Notes: a model not told the origin generated them from the sequence alone. DNA of 64,000 bases from Acinetobacter sp. WC-141 (GCF_000313935.1 NZ_AMSS01000061.1:1-64000), one strand, 5' to 3'; shown: positions 17,989 through 27,335, counted from the stretch's first letter. A program made the numbers and translations.

Positions 17989-18024
17989 ACTCTAAACAAG
18001 GAAGTTAACGTCTTTGTTTAGAGT
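17989..18024. promoter_or_regulatory. 11-bp inverted repeat before the LysR gene
   Basis: ACTCTAAACAA (17989-17999) and TTGTTTAGAGT (18014-18024) form a perfect stem with a 14-base loop, 18 bases before the LysR start codon. There is no T run after it, so it could be an operator for self-control or a weak attenuator in the operon mRNA. Confidence 0.55.
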
Positions 18025-18042
18025 ATTTAAAGGATCAGAACC

Positions 18043-18933
18043 ATGGATTTAGGTTTGATTAAAGTTTTTGTCTGTATTTATGAGTCTCGTCACATTAGTA
18101 AAGCTGCCGATAAATTAAATTTGAGTCAGCCTTCTGTGACTTATAATTTGAACCGGTTACGCCGTCAGTTAAATGACGAGTTGTTTACCCGAAGCAGAGG
18201 TGGGGTCGAACCGACAAAAGTTGCACATGAGCTTTATCCAATTTTTCATCAAGCAATTTTTAATATTGAGTCAGCAATTGCTCAAGCACAGGAATTTCAT
18301 CCTGAAAATTCAAATAAAACTTTTCGCATTGGACTGTCAGATGCAGGGGAAATTTGCCTCTTACCCAGTCTGATGGCTTTTTTGCAAAAAACAGCACCCT
18401 ATATTCAAATTGAGATTGAAGAGATTCAGTCGTCTAAGGTTGAACAGTGGCTCATTGATGGTTTTTTAGATCTAGCCGTATTTAATAGTACGCAGACCAT
18501 AATGCCTAAAATAGAAACGCGTACTTTATTTGAAGAAAGATATGTATGTATTGCCAGAGCTGACCATCCAAGGCTACAACAGCAACTGACGTTAGAACAA
18601 TATTTGCAAGAAGATCATGTTGCCATCAAGTCATCGACAGGGCATATCCAAGTTGAGCAATATTTAAAAACAATGGATTTGAAGAGACGTATTCGATTAG
18701 AGGTTCCTCATTTTAGTGTTTTGCAGGGCGTTTTGCAGAGTTCAGATATGTTGGTGACATTACCGTCGAGAGCAGCACGACATTATTTAGCGCATGGTAA
18801 TGTTCAAATGTTTGAATTACCTTTTGCTATGGATTCTTTTAAAGTGAGCTTAAATTGGTTTAATCGTAGTGATGATATTATTGCCAGAAAATGGTTGATT
18901 CAATCTGTTGGTCAAATATTTGAAGTTCTATAA
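18043..18933 (+). CDS. LysR family regulator of the salicylate-type operon
   Basis: 296 residues. The N-terminal winged helix-turn-helix (residues 1-60: HISKAADKLNLSQPSVTYNLNRLRRQL) and the C-terminal substrate-binding domain are complete. AAAGGATC lies before the ATG. Same strand and next to a hydroxylase and an aromatic transporter, so it probably senses their substrate, like SalR or NahR. Unusually for LysR genes it is not divergent from its presumed target but last in the row. Confidence 0.88.
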   Translation: MDLGLIKVFVCIYESRHISKAADKLNLSQPSVTYNLNRLRRQLNDELFTRSRGGVEPTKVAHELYPIFHQAIFNIESAIAQAQEFHPENSNKTFRIGLSDAGEICLLPSLMAFLQKTAPYIQIEIEEIQSSKVEQWLIDGFLDLAVFNSTQTIMPKIETRTLFEERYVCIARADHPRLQQQLTLEQYLQEDHVAIKSSTGHIQVEQYLKTMDLKRRIRLEVPHFSVLQGVLQSSDMLVTLPSRAARHYLAHGNVQMFELPFAMDSFKVSLNWFNRSDDIIARKWLIQSVGQIFEVL

Positions 18934-19080
18934 AACCATTAATATCTGTGTTGAAAGTTATATTTAAAATTTCATTTTCAGATGAATGAGCTTGATCTGA
19001 GAAGTTAAAGTTCTTTCCAATTTATTATTAAATTTTGATAGCATTCGCGGCATACACAATAAGAACTGTTGATACGAATT

Positions 19081-20232
19081 ATGACCGATCAATTAAGAGC
19101 AAAATTTGAAAATTTAGAACTTAACGCAGGTTTAGGGAAAATCAGTGCCTTTATTTCAATGTCACTCAGCTTACTTTGTTTATTTGGTGCATTATGTTTT
19201 TTATTTCCCAGCATATTAACGACACCGGAACTTCGTCCTCTTTACGCAAAACACTATAATCTTTTTTATTATGGCCTGATCACTGGCATTGTGATTAGTG
19301 CTGGTTTTGGTGCATTTAGTGCAATTATTCGTCAAAACCGATATGGATTCTACGGGCTATGTTTTTCACTTGTAGCAGCAGTTTTGGGCTGTGGTGTAAT
19401 TAAAGCACCCGTTTTACCCAGTGTACCGTTTTATGCAGGTATCGATTATTTTGTACTGACCTTATTCATTTTAGCGTTTGTTTTTATTCCGCTTGAAGGT
19501 TTTTTTGCTAAAAATCCTGAACAAAAAATATTAAGAGTGGGCTGGGTGACCGATATGAAATATTTCATGGTCAGCCATGTTGGAATCCAATTATTCAGCT
19601 TTTTAACGGTCATGCCGATTCAATATTGGATTACCCATCTACCTGATAATCCGATTGTGCCTTATGTACAAGCTCAGCCGATTTGGCTGCAATTTATTGA
19701 GCTACTGATTGTGGTCGACTTTACGGTCTATTGGCTACATCGTGCTATGCATGAAGTTAATTTCTTATGGCGTTTTCATGCGATTCATCATTCGACTGAA
19801 TATATGGATTGGTTAGCATCTTCTCGTTTACATGTCATAGAAGTGCTAATGACTCGTTTTATTGCGACTTTACCGATTTTCCTATTAGGTTTTCATACTT
19901 CAGCTGTTTTTGCTTATTTAATTTTTATTTCGTTTCACGCTATTTTTATCCATTCTAATGTGCGTTTTCGTTTTCCATATTTGCGCTGGATTATCGCAAC
20001 ACCAGAATTCCACCATTGGCATCATTCCTCAGAAAAACCTGCTATTGATAAAAATTACGCTGCTTTTATTCCACTCTATGATGTCATTTTTAAAACCGTC
20101 TATATGCCAAGTCATTTGGCGAGCGTATATGGGACGGTGGGTTATAAAATCCCAAATAGTTTTATAAAACAGTTTACTTGGCCTTTTAAAAAGTATGTAA
20201 AACGTTTTTTAAAACCTTGGCGTGATCAGTAA
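19081..20232 (+). CDS. Sterol desaturase / fatty acid hydroxylase family membrane protein
   Basis: 383 residues from ATG 19081 (a TTG at 19069 is an alternative). Membrane segments are followed by the diiron histidine boxes HRAMHE, HAIHHS and HHWHHS, with a further FHAIFIHS block, as in the fatty acid hydroxylase superfamily. Such enzymes hydroxylate or desaturate lipids using oxygen; the substrate here is unknown and bacterial members often act on membrane lipids or carotenoids. It is a single-gene unit. Confidence 0.85.
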   Translation: MTDQLRAKFENLELNAGLGKISAFISMSLSLLCLFGALCFLFPSILTTPELRPLYAKHYNLFYYGLITGIVISAGFGAFSAIIRQNRYGFYGLCFSLVAAVLGCGVIKAPVLPSVPFYAGIDYFVLTLFILAFVFIPLEGFFAKNPEQKILRVGWVTDMKYFMVSHVGIQLFSFLTVMPIQYWITHLPDNPIVPYVQAQPIWLQFIELLIVVDFTVYWLHRAMHEVNFLWRFHAIHHSTEYMDWLASSRLHVIEVLMTRFIATLPIFLLGFHTSAVFAYLIFISFHAIFIHSNVRFRFPYLRWIIATPEFHHWHHSSEKPAIDKNYAAFIPLYDVIFKTVYMPSHLASVYGTVGYKIPNSFIKQFTWPFKKYVKRFLKPWRDQ

Positions 20233-20235
20233 AAT

Positions 20236-20265
20236 AAAAATAGCCTCGATGGAGGCTATTTTTTT
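20236..20265. terminator. Bidirectional terminator
   Basis: AAAAATAGCCTC, loop GATG, GAGGCTATTTTTTT, between the convergent sterol-desaturase-like and MFS genes. It has a T run on both strands. Confidence 0.9.
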
Positions 20266-20271
20266 AAAACA

Positions 20272-21474
20272 TTATTTGCTTTTAATATTTTTAAAAATCA
20301 TTACAAGGGCAATCAGAGCAAGGCTAATAATTAAACTCATATAAATATTGGCACTGTTCATAAGTCCAATTTTACCCACAAAATAGCCTGCAAGAATTGC
20401 CGGAATGCTAAAAGCTAAATAGCTTTCAACAAAAAATGCGGCCATAAGACCTGCACGTTCTTCGGGTAAAGCTAGGGGCATGACTGTGCGGATTGCTCCC
20501 ATAAAAGCTGTACCAAAACCCACTCCAGTAATAATAGAACCTATAAATAAAACAGCCGCACTTGTAAAATTAATCGCTAAAAATAAAACGGTTGCGCCAA
20601 TAATGATGGATAAGGTGCCCGTCAGCAAAATACGAAAATTTGTAGATTTTCTAAGTGTCAGAATTCCTGCTGCACCTGAAAGGGCGAGAGCCATAAACAT
20701 AATACCGTTTAGCCAAGCCGAAGATGTCTGAAAAATTTTTGCCAGCAAAGATGGCATCAGTGATAAGAAAAAACCACTGACCATCCAAAGCGCAATATTA
20801 ATAGGACTAATACTGAATAAAGCACTTCTTGCCTGATGAGGAATGGCCATGTTGGGTTTTAAAGAAGCAAGCGCACCCGATCTTTTTTGTACAGTTTCAG
20901 GATTAAAAAAACTTAAAATGAGTTGAAATGTAAAGAGAACACATAAGAGTTCAAAAACCAGATGTAAAGGTTGTGATGAGAATTGCAGAATAAGACAGGT
21001 AATAAAAATGCCAGCTGCCATGCCAACCATTGGAGCAATACTATTAATCAGAGATCCTTGAAGCTTGCTGAAATCTAAGATGGCGGCGCCTATGGCAGAA
21101 ACGGCAAGTCCAGTCGCAATGCCTTGTAGACCACGCGCAATGAATAGCATAGAAACATCTGAGGCAAAAAGGAAAAAGCTCATTGAAATAATTTGAAGAA
21201 AAATCGCCGAAAGAATGACAGGCCGACGTCCAATATAATCCGATAAAGAACCAATAATGAGTAAAGAGGCAAGTAAGGTAAATGCGTAGGTTGCAAAAAT
21301 TAAGGTTAATGTAACAGGCGAAAAATTCCATGCTTGTTGATACAAGCGATATAGAGGAGTAGGAGAGCTGGATGCGGCCATAAAGGTCATGAGCGTAACC
21401 GTGTTTAAGGTCAACGCAATTCTTGAATCTAATCGAAAAACAGATCCAGACCCTTTAGAACTTGAATTGTTCAT
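20272..21474 (-). CDS. MFS transporter divergent from a TetR regulator
   Basis: 400 residues, twelve hydrophobic segments, MFS loop motif SLSDYIGRRPVILSA between TM2 and TM3, and a Ser/Gly-rich cytoplasmic N-terminus. It is probably a drug or metabolite exporter; substrate unknown. Its promoter faces that of the TetR gene at 21609 across 134 bases that hold a perfect 14-bp palindrome, the classic layout of a TetR-repressed efflux pump. Confidence 0.87.
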   Translation of the reverse strand: MNNSSSKGSGSVFRLDSRIALTLNTVTLMTFMAASSSPTPLYRLYQQAWNFSPVTLTLIFATYAFTLLASLLIIGSLSDYIGRRPVILSAIFLQIISMSFFLFASDVSMLFIARGLQGIATGLAVSAIGAAILDFSKLQGSLINSIAPMVGMAAGIFITCLILQFSSQPLHLVFELLCVLFTFQLILSFFNPETVQKRSGALASLKPNMAIPHQARSALFSISPINIALWMVSGFFLSLMPSLLAKIFQTSSAWLNGIMFMALALSGAAGILTLRKSTNFRILLTGTLSIIIGATVLFLAINFTSAAVLFIGSIITGVGFGTAFMGAIRTVMPLALPEERAGLMAAFFVESYLAFSIPAILAGYFVGKIGLMNSANIYMSLIISLALIALVMIFKNIKSK

Positions 21475-21555
21475 ATAAGATGAATAACATAAAAGCGAAT
21501 ATTTAGCTTTTATACATTATTTTTGTACTAAAGCAAATCCTTAGCTTTAGTGTAT

Positions 21556-21569
21556 TTTGTATATACAAA
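21556..21569. promoter_or_regulatory. TetR-type operator candidate
   Basis: TTTGTATATACAAA is a perfect 14-bp palindrome 40 bases before the TetR start and 82 bases before the MFS start. Its place between divergent genes is where a TetR dimer would repress both. Confidence 0.6.
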
Positions 21570-21608
21570 TTATATTTTAATTGTTTTTTATTGAAGTAGA
21601 GCTGATTA

Positions 21609-22181
21609 ATGGCAAAAGTTGTTACTGGGTTACGACCGGGCGGCCGTAGTGAAAGAATTCAAACTGCGGTACATCAAGCAGTCAAAGAGCTTCAAAAAAC
21701 ATGTGAACAAAGCCAAATCACTATACCTATGATTGCTGATGAAGCAGGAGTAACGCCTTCTACAATTTATCGCCGTTGGGGAGACATCAATCAGTTATTT
21801 TCAGATGTCGCCCTTAATGAACTGAAACCCGATATGGAGCCAAAAGATTTAGGCTCATTTCAACTTGATATCACGACATGGATCGAACAATATTTCGAAG
21901 AATACTCTTCTGAAGTAGGGCAAACATTGCTACGAGATTTGCTATATGCAACTGAATCTTCAAACGCTCGAAAGTGCGAAACTTTAATCATTCAACAACT
22001 TGATATTATTCAAGCCAGAGCTAAGGCGCGTAATGAATTAACTATAGAAAATCAAGAGATTATCGAAGCTGTTATTGCACCTATGCTATTTCGAATCTTA
22101 TTCACTGATCGTACATTAAGCTTAGACTATGTCCAAATTTTATTGGAGCGGTTATTTAAGGCCCATCCTAATTTGAATTAA
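21609..22181 (+). CDS. TetR family regulator
   Basis: 190 residues. The N-terminal helix-turn-helix (about 30-60) includes ITIPMIADEAGVTPSTIYRRWGDINQLF, the TetR signature; the C-terminal half is helical ligand-binding and dimer domain with the LLRDLLYAT region. The basic N-terminus (GLRPGGRSERIQ) is typical of a subgroup that controls MFS pumps. It is divergent from the MFS gene. Confidence 0.88.
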   Translation: MAKVVTGLRPGGRSERIQTAVHQAVKELQKTCEQSQITIPMIADEAGVTPSTIYRRWGDINQLFSDVALNELKPDMEPKDLGSFQLDITTWIEQYFEEYSSEVGQTLLRDLLYATESSNARKCETLIIQQLDIIQARAKARNELTIENQEIIEAVIAPMLFRILFTDRTLSLDYVQILLERLFKAHPNLN

Positions 22182-22627
22182 TTTATCACAGCTTATTAGT
22201 GTAATTTTTTAACAAGAAATAGACACTTTCTCTTGTTAAAAAATTATATATCAATTTTTCTTATTATTTTTAAATTAAATTTTCATAATTTATATTTAAT
22301 ATGTTTTCTATAAAATCATTTATTTAATAAATGATTGCCTTGAGTTGGCTTCTAACACTCTTAAGGAGGGTTTTATGAGTATTTGTTATCTAAAATATTA
22401 ATATAAATAGTAACTTATTTAAATATAAATCTGTTTTTATGACATTTAAAAACTAAAAATAAAATTGATTCTATACAATTTAATGCATGATTTCTGAATT
22501 TGTCATTTTTTAAATTTATAACACAGGGTGTTTTTTATTCTTTACAATGGCTTTTCCTTGTTAAAGCAGCTTGTGGTGCTTGCTTTATATTTTATTTTTT
22601 TATCCCCATCGAAAAGGTATTTAGATA
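22182..22627. other. Long A/T-rich gap before dctA
   Basis: 446 bases without a long ORF. It holds a 13-bp inverted repeat at 22205-22243 (TTTTTTAACAAGA / TCTTGTTAAAAAA), an 8-codon ORF with a strong ribosome binding site at 22375, and an imperfect hairpin AAAGCA/TGCTTT near 22564-22586. The dctA promoter and leader must lie here. Confidence 0.6.
22375..22401 (+). CDS. Possible 8-residue leader peptide MSICYLKY
   Basis: ATG at 22375 follows AAGGAGGG with four T between, an almost ideal ribosome binding site; the frame stops after eight codons, 226 bases before dctA. A site this strong in an A/T-rich gap suggests it is translated, perhaps as a leader that controls downstream transcription. 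No family is known to me. It may also be chance. Confidence 0.35.
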   Translation: MSICYLKY

Positions 22628-23926
22628 ATGGATTTCAATACCCTTGACCAAGAAACGGTACAGAAAAAACAGAAATTTCACCAAATTTTGTATGTACAGG
22701 TCATTTTTGCAATTATTTTGGGCATTTTAATTGGTCATTTTTACCCAGAACTTGGCGAAAGTTTAAAACCGCTTGGTGATGCATTCATCAAGATTGTTAA
22801 AATGATTATTGCTCCCGTCATCTTTCTAACTGTTGTTACAGGCATTGCCAGTATGACAAACATGAGCCGAGTTGGCCGTGTCACTGGTAAGGCTATGCTC
22901 TATTTTCTGACCTTCTCAAGCTTGGCTCTTGTGGTTGGTATGATTGTGGCAAATATTATCCAACCGGGTAAAGGCCTTAATATTGATCCTGCTACCTTAG
23001 TCAACGACAAAGTAAATACTTATGTTGAAAAGGCGCATGCAACAAATATTACTGATTTCTTCATGAATATTATCCCGCAAACATTGGTCAGTCCTTTGGC
23101 TGGTGGCGAGATTTTACAGGTGTTATTTGTAGCGGTGCTATTTGGTATTTCTTTAGCTGCTTTGGGTGACAGAGCACGTCCAATTACCGATTTCTTAAAT
23201 AACTTAACAGCTCCAGTTTTCTACTTGGTCGGTATGTTAATGAAGCTTGCCCCAATTGGTGCTTTTGGTGCAATGGCTTTTACAATCGGTGCATATGGAA
23301 TCGAATCAATTGGTAATTTATTGCTGTTGATCATGACGTTCTATATTACTGCTGTGTTATTTATCTTAGTTGTTTTAGGTGCAGTCGCTCGTTATAACGG
23401 CTTTTCAATTATTCATTTAATTCGTTATATCAAAGATGAGCTTTGGTTGGTTTTAGGGACAAGTTCTTCTGAAGCAGCTTTGCCATCATTAATGGACAAA
23501 ATGCAAAAAGCGGGGTGTGAAAAATCAGTTGTAGGTTTGGTCATTCCAACAGGTTATTCATTTAACCTAGATGGGACAAATATTTATATGACAATGGCGG
23601 CTCTATTTATTGCCCAAGCCTGTAATGTAGATTTATCAATTAGTGAACAAATCGCATTGCTTTTAGTTGCAATGGTAAGTTCTAAAGGTGCAGCAGGGGT
23701 GACTGGTGCAGGCTTTATTACTCTGGCTGCAACTCTATCAGTTGTGCCAGCTGTTCCTGTCGCGGGTATGGCTTTAATTCTGGGTATCGACCGTTTTATG
23801 TCTGAATGCCGCGCTTTAACAAATTTAGTGGGTAATGCATGTGCAACAATTGTTGTGGCGCGTTGGGATAAAGCTTTAGATAAAGATCTTCTGGATAAAG
23901 CATTAAAGAACCATAAAGCAGATTAA
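22628..23926 (+). CDS. dctA: C4-dicarboxylate/glutamate:cation symporter DctA
   Basis: 432 residues of the DAACS family, about eight membrane helices and two hairpin loops. Signature stretches are [17 protein letters not shown] (HP1 serine-rich motif), [14 protein letters not shown] (NMDGT-type motif) and [17 protein letters not shown] at the C-terminus. Imports succinate, fumarate and malate with protons or sodium; GltP-like glutamate carriers are close relatives, so the substrate is inferred from closeness to DctA. A long untranslated region precedes it. Confidence 0.88.
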   Translation: MDFNTLDQETVQKKQKFHQILYVQVIFAIILGILIGHFYPELGESLKPLGDAFIKIVKMIIAPVIFLTVVTGIASMTNMSRVGRVTGKAMLYFLTFSSLALVVGMIVANIIQPGKGLNIDPATLVNDKVNTYVEKAHATNITDFFMNIIPQTLVSPLAGGEILQVLFVAVLFGISLAALGDRARPITDFLNNLTAPVFYLVGMLMKLAPIGAFGAMAFTIGAYGIESIGNLLLLIMTFYITAVLFILVVLGAVARYNGFSIIHLIRYIKDELWLVLGTSSSEAALPSLMDKMQKAGCEKSVVGLVIPTGYSFNLDGTNIYMTMAALFIAQACNVDLSISEQIALLLVAMVSSKGAAGVTGAGFITLAATLSVVPAVPVAGMALILGIDRFMSECRALTNLVGNACATIVVARWDKALDKDLLDKALKNHKAD

Positions 23927-23932
23927 CCTTAT

Positions 23933-23987
23933 AAAAAAATCTGTAGCTAAAGGCAATTTGGGAGAGTTGCCCAGCTACAGATTTTTT
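23933..23987 (+). terminator. dctA terminator
   Basis: AAAAAAATCTGTAGCT (23933-23948) pairs with AGCTACAGATTTTTT (23973-23987); the loop contains a smaller GGCAA/TTGCC stem. It lies directly after the dctA stop and ends in six T. Confidence 0.88.
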
Positions 23988-24092
23988 GTTTAATATCGAA
24001 AAAATATATTTTAACTAAGCCATTCTAAAGTTCTGCAACATTACTTTCTTGTAGGAAAGATACTACTGTAATTAAAATCGGGTTGTAAAAAA

Positions 24093-24296
24093 TTATGCTT
24101 TTAAGTGATCCTCAAATTCTTCACCTAATTGCATAGCTAATGAATTACCTGCTAAATCACAGGTCACCAAACCATATTCTTTTTTAAAACTAAAAGTAAA
24201 ACCTTTCCCGTCAGCAAGATTTTTAACTGAATATCCTAACTTTTCTAACCAAATACGAAACGCAATCAAATTTTTAGCTTTAACAACCTTTTTCAC
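24093..24296 (-). CDS. Small hypothetical protein, 67 residues
   Basis: GTG start with AAGGAG 7 bases upstream, then a basic N-terminus (MKKVVKAKNLIAFRIWLEKLGY) and an acidic C-terminus (LGEEFEDHLKA). No membrane segment, no signal and no family I recognise. The good ribosome binding site and balanced composition support a real gene. It stands alone between dctA and gloB. Confidence 0.6.
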   Translation of the reverse strand: MKKVVKAKNLIAFRIWLEKLGYSVKNLADGKGFTFSFKKEYGLVTCDLAGNSLAMQLGEEFEDHLKA

Positions 24297-24652
24297 GTGA
24301 GAACTCCTTCTATCCGTGGCATTACATCTTATTTATTAATAGGGTTTTAATTAGATTTTTTAAAGGGGCAAAACTTTGTTTTATTTTGCAACTTGTAAAA
24401 AAAGTAAGATAAAGAAATAAAAGATTTCATTTTTATGAAATTTTGATTGTGTTATGTAATTAAAAAATAATAAATTTTTATGTAAAGCACTGTTTGGGTA
24501 AGTGATTTTGAAAATTATAAATTTGATGAATTTTTTTAAATAATGAATAAATAAAAAATAGAGTAAATGTAAAAAATAATTACAGGCAACAGGGAGTAAG
24601 CAAAAAGATACAGTTTTTAAAATGAAACTGTATCTTCTTTAAAAGCTGAATT
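24297..24652. other. A/T-rich gap with gloB terminator
   Basis: No gene seen. The left 60 bases form the promoter of the small gene at 24093. AAGATACAGTTT (24605-24616) and AAACTGTATCTT (24625-24636) form a 12-bp stem with a T run on the minus strand, a terminator for gloB. Confidence 0.75.
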
Positions 24653-25384
24653 TTAGAAATTATCTTTAAGGGCGCGTAGGTGAGCAAAATCTTCAACACT
24701 TTCCGCGCGAAGAAAAGGGTTGGTTGCTAATTCAAGCTCAATAGTGCTCGGTAATGTGATTAATTTTTGTTTACGTAGCTCATGGACTTCTTCAGCACGT
24801 TTTGATAAGGCATGGTTATGCGGTTCCACCGTTAAGGCAAATTCAGCGTTTGAAAGCGTGTATTCATGTGTACAATAAACTTTTGTATGGGTTGGTAGTG
24901 CTGCTAAGCGGCTCAGTGAGTGATACATTTGTTCGGCTGTGCCTTCAAATAGTCGACCACATCCCATTGCAAATAAAGTATCGCCGCAAAATACAGCTTC
25001 TAATTCTTCAATAAAATAGACAATATGCCCTAAGGTATGACCTGGGGTTGCGATAATCTCGACTTTTAAATCATTAAATTTTAAATGATCGTCATGTTGT
25101 AAAGGGTGAGTAATTCCCGGAATTTTTGTGAGTTCATCACGTGGGCCATACACAGTAATATTTTGCGTAGCCGTTAAGTCCGCCACACCACCTATATGAT
25201 CTTTATGCCAATGGGTGAGCCAGATTTGTTTTAAGGTTAACTGATGACTCTGACAAAATTGAGTTACCAGCTCTGCTTCGGTTGGGTCAACTGCAACAGC
25301 TTCTTGAGTTTCAGTATCTTCTAAAATCCAGATATAGTTTTGGAGGGCATTTTGCACATCAATAAAATGAATTCTGTAACGCAT
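24653..25384 (-). CDS. gloB: Hydroxyacylglutathione hydrolase (glyoxalase II)
   Basis: 243 residues of the metallo-beta-lactamase fold. The metal motif THWHKDH gives H58, H60, D62 and H63; ATPGHTLGH and FCGDTLFAMGCGR supply further ligands, and the C-terminal HAGH-type domain begins at about 165 (CTHEYTLSNAEFA). It hydrolyses S-lactoylglutathione to lactate, the second step of methylglyoxal removal. Length is close to the usual 250. Confidence 0.93.
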   Translation of the reverse strand: MRYRIHFIDVQNALQNYIWILEDTETQEAVAVDPTEAELVTQFCQSHQLTLKQIWLTHWHKDHIGGVADLTATQNITVYGPRDELTKIPGITHPLQHDDHLKFNDLKVEIIATPGHTLGHIVYFIEELEAVFCGDTLFAMGCGRLFEGTAEQMYHSLSRLAALPTHTKVYCTHEYTLSNAEFALTVEPHNHALSKRAEEVHELRKQKLITLPSTIELELATNPFLRAESVEDFAHLRALKDNF

Positions 25385-25501
25385 TGTTTTATCCTAAAAC
25401 CAAATCCAAAGAGTAAATAAATAATCACTGATTTTGATCATAACAGAAAATGGTATTAACCCACGTACTTCACCATTTTATGAAACTGGTTTATATAAAA
25501 C

Positions 25502-25524
25502 AAAAAAGCCCCCGTGTAGGGAGC
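25502..25524 (-). terminator. metI terminator
   Basis: On the minus strand GCTCCC, loop TACAC, GGGGGC then TTTTTT. It lies 18 bases after the metI stop. Confidence 0.85.
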
Positions 25525-25541
25525 TTCTTATAGTCGATGAT

Positions 25542-26237
25542 TTAACGTACTTTCGCGAGCCAGTTGCCTAGCGTCTGTACAATCTGTACTAAGAGCAGTA
25601 GAACAATCACTGTTAAAATCACAACGCTCGTATCAAAACGTTGATAGCCATAAGAAATCGCTAAATCACCAATACCGCCTGCACCAACTGCACCAGCCAT
25701 GGCAGTTGCACCAATAAGACTGATTGTCGCTGTAGTAAGGTTTAAGATGAGTGAACTGCGTGCTTCAGGCAAAACAAAGCGAGAGATAATTTGCCAAGGG
25801 GTAGCACCCATCGCCTGAGCAGATTCAATAATTCCTTCATTTACTTCAAGCAAGGAAGTCTCAATAAGACGTCCCATATATGGCCCAACATAAATAGTTA
25901 ATGGAACAATAGCTGCCCACGTACCAATTGAAGTGCCTACTAATAGCTTAGTAAGAGGAATCACTGCAATAAGTAAAATGATAAAAGGAAGAGAGCGTAA
26001 AGCATTTACAATTGGATTAAGTAAATGATAAATCACTTTATTGGGCAAAATGCCTTCTGGACGGGTAACTAATAAAATAATTCCCTGAATGAACCCCCAA
26101 ATACCACCAAACAAAAGTGCGAAGAAAACCATATGAAAGGTTTCTTGCAAAGCGGTAACGAACTGATCAATAGAAAGAGAACTATGCCAGAAAGGTTGAG
26201 TGAGTTCAGTTAACCACTGTACGATTAAATCTCTCAT
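25542..26237 (-). CDS. metI: Methionine ABC transporter permease MetI
   Basis: 231 residues with five to six membrane segments and the BPD permease EAA loop (ESAQAMGATPWQIISRFVLPEARSSLI) that contacts the ATPase. The ATGAGG start overlaps the stop of metN by 4 bases. With MetN and MetQ it forms the importer for L- and D-methionine. Confidence 0.93.
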   Translation of the reverse strand: MRDLIVQWLTELTQPFWHSSLSIDQFVTALQETFHMVFFALLFGGIWGFIQGIILLVTRPEGILPNKVIYHLLNPIVNALRSLPFIILLIAVIPLTKLLVGTSIGTWAAIVPLTIYVGPYMGRLIETSLLEVNEGIIESAQAMGATPWQIISRFVLPEARSSLILNLTTATISLIGATAMAGAVGAGGIGDLAISYGYQRFDTSVVILTVIVLLLLVQIVQTLGNWLAKVR

Positions 26238-27259
26238 ACTTGATCTCCTGATTGAACTACACCCACTTCATTTTGTTCTAAAAACTCAATAGCCTGCTTA
26301 ATTAGCAGAGGATCACCTAAAAGCTGCACAAACATTTGACCAATAACGGTGCCATTAATTTCAGTCATGTTAGCAAATAAGATATTTAAGCTAATATCGA
26401 ATTGTTTAATCAGTGACTGAATGACAGGTTCTTGAGCAGAACGTCCTAAAAACTGTAAACAGTAAATACTATGATGATGCTGGTTTTCGAGCTGGTTTAA
26501 AATATTCACAGGTAACTGTTGATGTAAAACAGTTTGAATGAAGTTTTTAGTTGTCGGATGTTGAGGTTTACTAAAGATATCAATCGTTGAACCTTGTTCA
26601 ATGACTTTACCTGCTTCCATCACAGCTACATGATCACAAACAGTTTCAATGACATCCATCTCATGGGTCACCATAACAATCGTGATTTTTTGCTCTTGAT
26701 TGATTTTCTTTAGTAGCTCTAAAACTGACTTGGTTGTTTGAGGGTCTAGGGCAGAGGTTGCTTCATCACACAAAAGGATTTTTGGATGATTTGCCAAAGC
26801 ACGGGCAATACCAACACGTTGCTTTTGGCCGCCAGAAAGTTCATCAGGATAAGCATCTTTTTTGTGCTTAAGGTCAATGAACTCCAATAACTCATTCAAG
26901 CGCTTTTCACGTTCTACCTTATTGTAATTTAGTAGACGCATTGGCATTTCGATATTTTCAGCAACCGTCTTGGTTTGTAGCAGATTGAAGTGCTGAAAAA
27001 TCATACCAATATTTGCACGTTCCTGACGTAATGAACGCGCATCCAAAGCAGTGAAGTCCTTTTGATTAATGATAACCTGACCTTCATTTGGTCGTTCAAG
27101 TAAGTTAATCAGGCGGATTAAAGTACTTTTACCTGCACCACTATAGCCAATAATACCAAAAATACTACCTTCTGGAATTTCCAAATTAATTTGGTCCAGG
27201 GCACGTATGGTTTGGCCTTTAAGCTGATAGTGCTTTGAAATGTTTTTAAATTGAATCAT
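26234..27259 (-). CDS. metN: Methionine ABC transporter ATPase MetN
   Basis: 341 residues: Walker A GYSGAGKST (about 38-46), ABC signature LSGGQKQRVGIARAL, Walker B ILLCDEATSALD, then the C-terminal NIL/ACT-like domain (from about 265) that in E. coli MetN binds methionine and inhibits transport. Thus regulation by cytoplasmic methionine is expected. Confidence 0.94.
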   Translation of the reverse strand: MIQFKNISKHYQLKGQTIRALDQINLEIPEGSIFGIIGYSGAGKSTLIRLINLLERPNEGQVIINQKDFTALDARSLRQERANIGMIFQHFNLLQTKTVAENIEMPMRLLNYNKVEREKRLNELLEFIDLKHKKDAYPDELSGGQKQRVGIARALANHPKILLCDEATSALDPQTTKSVLELLKKINQEQKITIVMVTHEMDVIETVCDHVAVMEAGKVIEQGSTIDIFSKPQHPTTKNFIQTVLHQQLPVNILNQLENQHHHSIYCLQFLGRSAQEPVIQSLIKQFDISLNILFANMTEINGTVIGQMFVQLLGDPLLIKQAIEFLEQNEVGVVQSGDQV

Positions 27260-27283
27260 GTCGTCAAAAAACTATGCTGAAAA

Positions 27284-27312
27284 GAAAAAACAGGCAAAGA
27301 GACTTTGCCTGT
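27284..27312 (-). terminator. Hairpin with T run between metQ and metN
   Basis: ACAGGCAAAG (27290-27299), AGA, CTTTGCCTGT (27303-27312), followed on the minus strand by TTTTTTC. It looks like an intrinsic terminator but lies inside the metQ-metN-metI run, so it probably ends part of the transcripts and raises MetQ relative to MetNI. Confidence 0.8.
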
Positions 27313-27335
27313 TTCGCGTTGCGGGTATTATATTA

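Noticed and set aside
27260..27275. TGTCGTCAAA near the metN start resembles the AraC-type motif core
   Set aside because: Only ten bases match, the flanking TTAAACGTTAAG and TGRCGCC words are missing, and it lies within the metQ-metN gap; likely chance.
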